64,000 nucleotides of DNA from Euonymus europaeus (Eukaryota; Streptophyta; Magnoliopsida; Celastrales; Celastraceae). The translations under genes were made by a program, and so were the position numbers. Positions 59,216 through 64,000 of this stretch are shown here, one piece after another. How positions within the stretch are numbered: the first letter of the stretch is position 1; every line of letters begins with the position of its first letter. Location: contig OY756958.1 in the NCBI GenBank assembly GCA_963580455.1, forward strand, positions 2,492,501 through 2,556,500. Direction: 5' to 3'. Below the pieces are notes generated by a model, which ran no database searches, had not been told where the DNA came from, and saw nothing but the letters and a program-made list of their open reading frames with translations.

Positions 59216-60356
59216 TTGGTGAGAGATGAGGACCCGGGTAAGTGAGGGAGTGATGGTGATGTAGGTTGTAGAGATGATGGTGGTAGCTAGAGTGACGAGT
59301 CGCCAGCTCCCTCTTTTCCTCTGGATCTTTCTCTTCTTTCTTCTGGATTTTTCTCCTCTTTCTTCTGGATTTAAGATTCTAAGTATGCAACCTCTACTAA
59401 CAGTAAGGGTCGATGATGATGGTGGTACGATGATGGTGGTCAATCGAGATGCTTCCCGTAGTGATGATGAAGTGGGTGGTGAGATGAATGGGTCCGGTTG
59501 TGATGGTGGGTGAAGCTTGATGATGATCAATGTAAAGAAAGAAGGTTCGAGATGATGATTGCTCCTCTCTTGGATTCCTCTCTCTCTCTATGATTCTGTT
59601 TCTCTTTTTCTCTTTTTTTTCTTTCACTCGTAAGCTCCCCCTCTTGTAGTATCCCAGCCCCCTCCTCTCTCTCCTCACGTCTGGTCATCATCATTTTTTA
59701 TTCACTCCAACCCATGCTCTCTCTTCAATCCAACCTGTCAAACCCATCCTTTTTCTTTAAGTGCACCACCAAAACCTGTCTCCACCAGCCTCTTTTGTCT
59801 CTTCCCATCCTTGCTTGGAAGCTTCTTGGTGATGGGCTTTGAAAATGTGGATTGCTAGGTTTGGGCCAAGACAGCATTTGGATAGTTGGACTTATAAACT
59901 TCATTTTCCCTTGTGAACATTTGGACCAAGTGGGAGAAGGGTTGGGCCTTTGATTTTTGTTTTTGTTTTATGTATTTTTTTTGTACCTTATTTATTTTAT
60001 ATATTTTTCTATGTTGTTTTTCTGTTTTTTTATTTTTTATTACATGGAGGAATTCCGGACAAAAATGGGGTATAACAAATATTCTGTTGCTTTATTTGGA
60101 TTTGTTTAATTATAGGAGTCGCTTATTTATAGGAGTCTTAATTGTTGGGAGTTGCTTAATTATAGGAGTCCTTATTAGTTATGTCCTTAATAAGTGCATG
60201 TCGAAAGATGTGATCTGGTACTATATAAGTTTGTAGGTTTCTATTGTTATGGGTACGTAAAAAGTAATAAGAAACTTGGGAAGCAATTCTCACCAAACCA
60301 GAGTGTGTTATTCGCAAGTTTAACATATTCGACTCTCAGTATCTCGGCTTCTATCA

Positions 60357-60929
60357 TACTTTTCAAACTCCCTTACTAACCCACTCTGCTTGATTTTAGA
60401 CAACATCTCCGCATAATTTTCAAACTCACTAGGCCCAAACCGTCCAACCATAGATTGAGTAAACTGATTCCACCATGCCCAAAGTCGAGCCTTGCTTCCC
60501 CACTTGAACCACTGCAAGGCCTCCCCTCTAAGGTAGAAAGAAGCAAACCACACATGTATTTCTGGTGGTATCTGCTAGAACTCAAAATACTGCTCGATGC
60601 AATACACCCACTCGGTGGGATCCCCTGTTTCAAATTTCGAAAACTCCATGCACATGCCTCTTAGCATAGTCACTGCATTTTCTCTTACTTCCGCCTCCCA
60701 TGAGTCCTCCTTGGGCCTTCTTACCTCTTCTGGCCTCTGAGTGGAACTACTGGCAGTCTGGTCTAGCTTCGCCGCGATGCTCATGAGCACTGTCGTCAAT
60801 GCCTCCATCTGCTAGGCACTTTTGGCGAACCCAATTTGCATCTACTGCTCCAGCACAGAAGGGTTCCTTTTGGGTTTCTAATCCTTTGACATGTAGCAAC
60901 TGGAGGATAAACCTGCCTCTGATACCAAA
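60357..60929 (-). pseudogene. Gypsy Gag fragment of a second chromovirus, with primer-binding site
   Basis: Minus strand: MEALTTVLMSIAAKLDQTAS, GMCMEFSKFETGDPTEWVYC, IEQYFEF, then after a stop VWFASFYLRGEALQWFKWGS and ENYAEMLSKIKQSGLVREFE. This is the N-terminal half of a chromovirus Gag. It is cut at about 60357 by the right end of the plus-strand element. A TGGTATCAGAGG primer site is at 60927-60916, next to the LTR that starts at 60930. Confidence 0.82.
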
Positions 60930-61145
60930 TGTTACGATTCTAGCTTGAAAATATATTACACGACAACAGATTGCAACAAGAAAGACAAAGAGAAAAAGAG
61001 TTTTTTCATTCATTATGCCAAAAGAGGCTAAAACACAAAATATATGACCAAAAGAAAGGGTATCCGAAACCAACTGGAAACCTACTGGACCCTCACAGCA
61101 ACCCTCTAGTGGGCCTTGCCTTAGTAAACTTGGGCTTTTCTAACA
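60930..61145 (-). repeat. 5' LTR of the truncated minus-strand chromovirus
   Basis: 216 bp, with plus-strand ends TGTTACGATTC and TTTTCTAACA. It lies two bases from the primer-binding site. The partner LTR is missing, so no target duplication can be checked. Confidence 0.65.
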
Positions 61146-61203
61146 CATAACATAAACAAGACAATATATTAAGGAATATAAAAAGTTACATATGATAGAT
61201 AAA

Positions 61204-62417
61204 CTAAATGCCACAATAATCTCTAATAGTAGCATCGCCCTTCCCATTAGCATAACTAGCAGCGCAGAACCTGGTGTATTCGATTTGATTAAAAGGTTTG
61301 AAGAGCAAAGGGTATTGCTCGTCCACCAACACCTCTGGAACCTTCACCAAATAACCATCTTTTGGAGAAGAAAATAATTGTGCCGAGTATCTCGTCTCCT
61401 TCCCTCTGTTTGTCACACGATGATATGGATTGTGCAAATGCCCATTCGACCACGCCTGTCATAAAATCAAACCAATTATTCATTGACATCAACAAATAAA
61501 AATAGTAAAAACTGAAGAGGTCAATTAGAAAAAAGTTGTTCAAACTCGATGTATTCTTTTAGATGAGAATTATACATTCTGGAGATTTGTAGAGTCTCAT
61601 TGATAACGTGCCTAGTGAAAAAAGTAAGGTATGCAGATGGCTTACATGAAAAATATCCCCGATCAAGACGAAAAACCTGTCTGGTGATAATTGGACGTTG
61701 ATCCAATCTCCATTCTTGTTTTGTATATCTAAACCACCGATTTCGTTGTCATGTATTATGCTAATCGTGGATTTATCGGTGTGAGAAGGCAGGCCAGTAA
61801 GAGGATTAGTACTAGTAGTGTTTTGAGGTGGTGAATATTTCATGAACTTGAGAAGATAGTCAGTGGAATCCATGTGTTTCTCCAAGTATTTCTCAACACC
61901 CAGACTTTCAAAAACCATCCTACAAACCATTTGTTCCAACTCCACCACCTTCCTCGAGAAAGAGTGTATAGTCTTGCTGCAAAAAATTACAAAATTCATA
62001 TCAAGCGGGGGGAAAAAGAAAGAAAGGTAAATTATAAATTACAAACCTAAAATTAGGATTCCCTTGAGGCCATAACGTTTTGGTGAAGTTTTCGACCTCA
62101 TCGAAGACATCGGGAGCTTCAACCCCCATCCCCTCAAACACCGTGGGATCATGCCCAATATAACCGCGAAAGGGGTACTTTGAAATATTGAGCTTTTTAG
62201 TATCGGTAGGGAGGTCAAAAAGTTCTTCTACTGCACCAAAAAGGGTCTTGTGGACCTGTTCAGGGACTTTGTTGTACAGAGCTTGAAAGCAACCATACTC
62301 TTTCAGTGCTTCCTTTACTTGAACTTTCAGTGAATCCCACTCAGGACTGCCTGGATTTAATGCACCAGGATCGGTGAAGTCCAAGACTGGAAGCTTGAGA
62401 GTTGGTAAAGAGTCCAT
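61204..62417 (-). CDS. AOP-like 2-oxoglutarate/Fe(II)-dependent dioxygenase, array copy 6
   Basis: Exons 62417-62047, 61976-61646 and 61455-61204 give 317 aa. Introns are 70 and 190 nt with GT-AG ends. It is the twin of copy 5. N-terminus MDSLPTLKLPVLDFTDPGAL. Iron ligands H189, D191 (SHTDKST) and H246 (HNPYHRV); 2OG contacts R256/S258. Near the active site it keeps HTDKS, where copy 5 has HTDTS, and has HDNEIGGLDI where others have HDNQVGG. In exon 3 it has VLVDEQYPLL for the usual ELVDEQHPLL. A TATA box and leader identical in layout to copy 5 are present. All motifs are intact, so it is probably functional; substrate unknown. Confidence 0.9.
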
Positions 62418-62463
62418 TTCACTTTTCTTATGTGTGTGTGTGAGTTTTGCTTCTGGAGATGCT

Positions 62464-62473
62464 GGGATTTATA
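62464..62473 (-). promoter_or_regulatory. TATA box of dioxygenase 6
   Basis: TATAAATCCC on the minus strand, 47-56 nt upstream of the ATG, identical to copy 5. Confidence 0.6.
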
Positions 62474-63003
62474 GCTGCTGATAGATGCTCTTAGCCTCTT
62501 ATGCTGCTTGGGGACAAATGAATGAGCACAATCTTGGAAATTGACAATTAATTGGGAGTATTTTGCAATGTCGTGAGGCTTCTGACTATTATTATATTGA
62601 GAGTTTTCTCCTAGCTATATGTAGCATCTTAATTTCGGGAATGAGTAATCCATCCAAACACACGCCGGCCGCCCATTGAAACCTCAGTCTACATGGTAAA
62701 CTCTAGCAGGTAAGTTATTTCATTCCAGACACACCAGATAATTACTAGGTCGTCTTTGGCCATATATAAATCTGATGAGAATCTTTGTCAGCGAGAAAAG
62801 GAGAAAACCATAGCTCAACGGACCATGTCTCAACGTGATCATGCATCAACAACAGGGCTACACCTCAACATCATGTTAGGCGAGGCGAGCGAAGAAAGTC
62901 TGAGCGCAAAGGGCAAGGCGAACAATATAAGACTAGAGATTAATAGGTCATCCTTAAACGTAGTATAAATATAACCATATGTGTAATAATTGAGTATTTT
63001 TTG

Positions 63004-63660
63004 CCAAATACTTCTATTGCTTGGCTGATTTAATTGTAAATGCTGAATTGGGTTAAATTGGGTTTCTTTGGAGGTGGGAAACATGAGTGAAATAGGAGGC
63101 ATCTGTGTAAGTGAGGCCTCTCAAATTTTTGATTCTTGAGGGAAATGGGGGTGGAAACACGAGTGAAAGAGTGTTAAACACGAGAGTTAGTGAATTTTTT
63201 TGGAATTCTGGAATCACAAGGGATTGTTTTTACTCTTGAGAAATCTTGAGTGCTATTATGGACTCTTTGAGGGAGGACTCTTTGAGGGAGGGAGTTGTTT
63301 TCGCTAACCTATACCTTTTCCCTTTATTTTTTGTTCTGCAGGTATGTTAGAGATTGGAGCTCATGGAGATTATAGAGTTTGAATATGAGTGCCAGTGAGG
63401 TCTTTCAAATTTGGGAAACACGAGTGAATGGCGGGGAAATAGTGAGATCGTTCAAATTTGGGAAACACGAGTGAATGGTAGGGGAAATTGGGAGTGTGAG
63501 TACTTGTTGGGATCTTGAGGGAGGCTTCTGAAATCTCTGATTTTTGGTTTCTTTTTCTAATTGGTTCCATCAGCTGTTTATCTTGAAGGCTAACATTGTC
63601 TATCTGTGGGCCTTTTTGTGTGCTTGAAATTTGTGGAGGTTCCCTTGGAGTTCTAGCACT
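63004..63660. other. Unassigned region with repeated GGGAAACACGAGTGAA phrases
   Basis: GGAAACACGAGTGAA-like phrases occur at about 63152, 63413 and 63463, and GGGAGGACTCTTTGAG is doubled at 63270-63290. No gene recognised. Confidence 0.4.
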
Positions 63661-63661
63661 G

Positions 63662-63900
63662 CTGCAGTTTTCAGCCTCAGGTCCTGAGTCATGCATTTGA
63701 AAATCATTTTAAGAGGATTCGGAGCTATTATAAGAAAGTCAAAGATGGTTTCTGGAAATGGTTTTGCTGGTATCTCTTTGGAAGCGGGTCTTGCTGCTGT
63801 TTCATATAATCTTGCGATACATCCAGTATATTATGCCGAGACACGCCTGAGCAATGATATCATGACCTTCATATACTTAAATGGTCTAGTTATGTCAGAT
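63662..63900 (+). pseudogene. Mitochondrial ADP/ATP carrier (SLC25 family) fragment
   Basis: The plus strand reads AFENHFKRIRSYYKKVKDGF then WKWF, a one-base shift in GGTTTTGCTGG, then AGISLEAGLAAVSYNLAIHP and YYAETRLSND followed by LNGLV. Plant adenine nucleotide translocators have AFKDYFKR...FKKxxDGYWKWFAGNLASGG...DYARTRLAND...FNGLVDVY, so order and spacing agree. The carrier exchanges ATP for ADP across the inner mitochondrial membrane. Here the Gly-rich stretch, the RTRLAND arginine and the frame are damaged and both ends are missing, so it is a pseudogene. Confidence 0.6.
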
Positions 63901-64000
63901 TGATCAAAGTGGAATTCTATGCTGGAATTGAAGAACCCATTGTGGGAGCTGATTGCTAAATGAGGGGCTGTTAAATCTCTTTGGCCAATCAGTTTTGACC

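Larger units (their letters stand above)
56263..60077 (-). mobile_element. Giant solo LTR (Tat/Ogre-like), 3.8 kb
   Basis: On the minus strand it starts TGTTATACCCCATTTTTGTC and ends CAAGCCGGTTGCTTCA. A 5-bp target duplication AATAT lies at 56258-56262 and 60078-60082. The 3' portion (GGTGGCGACTTC, GTCCAATTGCACC) matches LTR pieces at 10800-10930 and 11380-11530. It contains the 95-bp tandem repeat (56567-56905), (TA/CA)n tracts and a nested inverted-repeat element. No internal gag-pol region remains. Confidence 0.85.
52018..60356 (+). mobile_element. 5'-truncated Ty3/Gypsy chromovirus with 3' LTR split by a solo LTR
   Basis: Gag, protease, RT, RNase H, integrase and a chromodomain-like C-terminus run in order on the plus strand from 52018 to 56236. 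A purine-rich GATTGAGGCGGT precedes a putative 3' LTR starting TGTAGTCATTTAATAT (56247). That LTR is interrupted at 56263 and resumes at 60083 (TCTGTTGCTTTATTTGG), with a TATA-like ACTATATAAG near 60220, ending about 60356 (CGGCTTCTATCA). The 5' LTR, primer site and Gag start are missing because the element begins abruptly inside the dioxygenase pseudogene. The limits of the 3' LTR are inferred. Confidence 0.75.
61147..63003. repeat. Segmental duplication, right copy
   Basis: Pair of 48785-50643; it holds dioxygenase 6. Upstream differences include an inserted TTAGCCTC near 62491. Confidence 0.88.

Noticed and set aside
59174..59678. Overlapping Ser/Arg/Thr-rich frames on both strands
   Set aside because: They arise from GATGATGGTGG and TCTTTCTTC simple repeats within the solo LTR.

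Overview
The window is plant nuclear DNA, most likely from a eudicot. It is AT-rich, its genes have introns, and most of it is transposable element in every state of decay: Ty1/Copia, Ty3/Gypsy, LINE, hAT-like, Stowaway-like and Mutator/hAT-like inverted-repeat elements. There are no bacterial-type operons, no rRNA and no convincing tRNA gene. The species cannot be fixed from sequence alone; a lamiid or other asterid is a guess.

The only apparently intact host genes are six tandem paralogues, all on the minus strand, of one 2-oxoglutarate/Fe(II)-dependent dioxygenase family (AOP-like, class DOXC). They lie at 2815-4048, 17181-18323, 21939-23144, 29833-31034, 48842-50064 and 61204-62417. Each has three exons with identical intron positions: a phase-2 intron after about codon 123 and a phase-0 intron just before the conserved AWSNG motif. 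Each keeps the HxD...H iron triad and the RxS 2-oxoglutarate motif. A seventh, more divergent relative (51070-52017) is a pseudogene with an HTD-to-HTE change, stops and a frameshift, and its first exon is cut by a Gypsy element. Smaller relics occur at about 1943-1963, 9008-9118, 21884-21911, 23548-23633, 29633-29693 and 5345-5480 (a promoter without a gene).

Layout. 1-1950: LTR and gag remnant. 1945-6290: dioxygenase 1 with flanks and a Stowaway MITE. 6290-15745: Copia-like LTR, NF-YB and LINE fragments, Tat/Ogre-like LTR pieces in opposite orientations, and a hAT MITE. 15745-19130: paralogous block with dioxygenase 2 and a solo LTR. 19130-31240: dioxygenases 3 and 4, with a complete 5.5-kb Gypsy element nested in a LINE between them. 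31295-33256: an inverted-repeat element with a hAT element nested inside. 34031-40718: a young Copia element with two 689-bp LTRs. 41581-47600: hAT MITE, solo LTR and degraded Gypsy pieces. 48785-50643 and 61147-63003: a recent segmental duplication carrying dioxygenases 5 and 6. Between these lie the pseudogene and a 5'-truncated chromovirus whose 3' end is split by a 3.8-kb solo LTR. At the right edge is a decayed mitochondrial ADP/ATP-carrier fragment.

The host signal is a locally expanded, recently duplicated 2OGD array, typical of plant specialised metabolism. The copies differ next to the iron site, in intron 2, in a 27-bp in-frame deletion (copy 4) and in the TATA box (copies 5 and 6 versus 1-4). 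Substrate and pathway cannot be read from the sequence. Exon joins, target-site duplications (TSDs) and LTR boundaries were worked out by eye.
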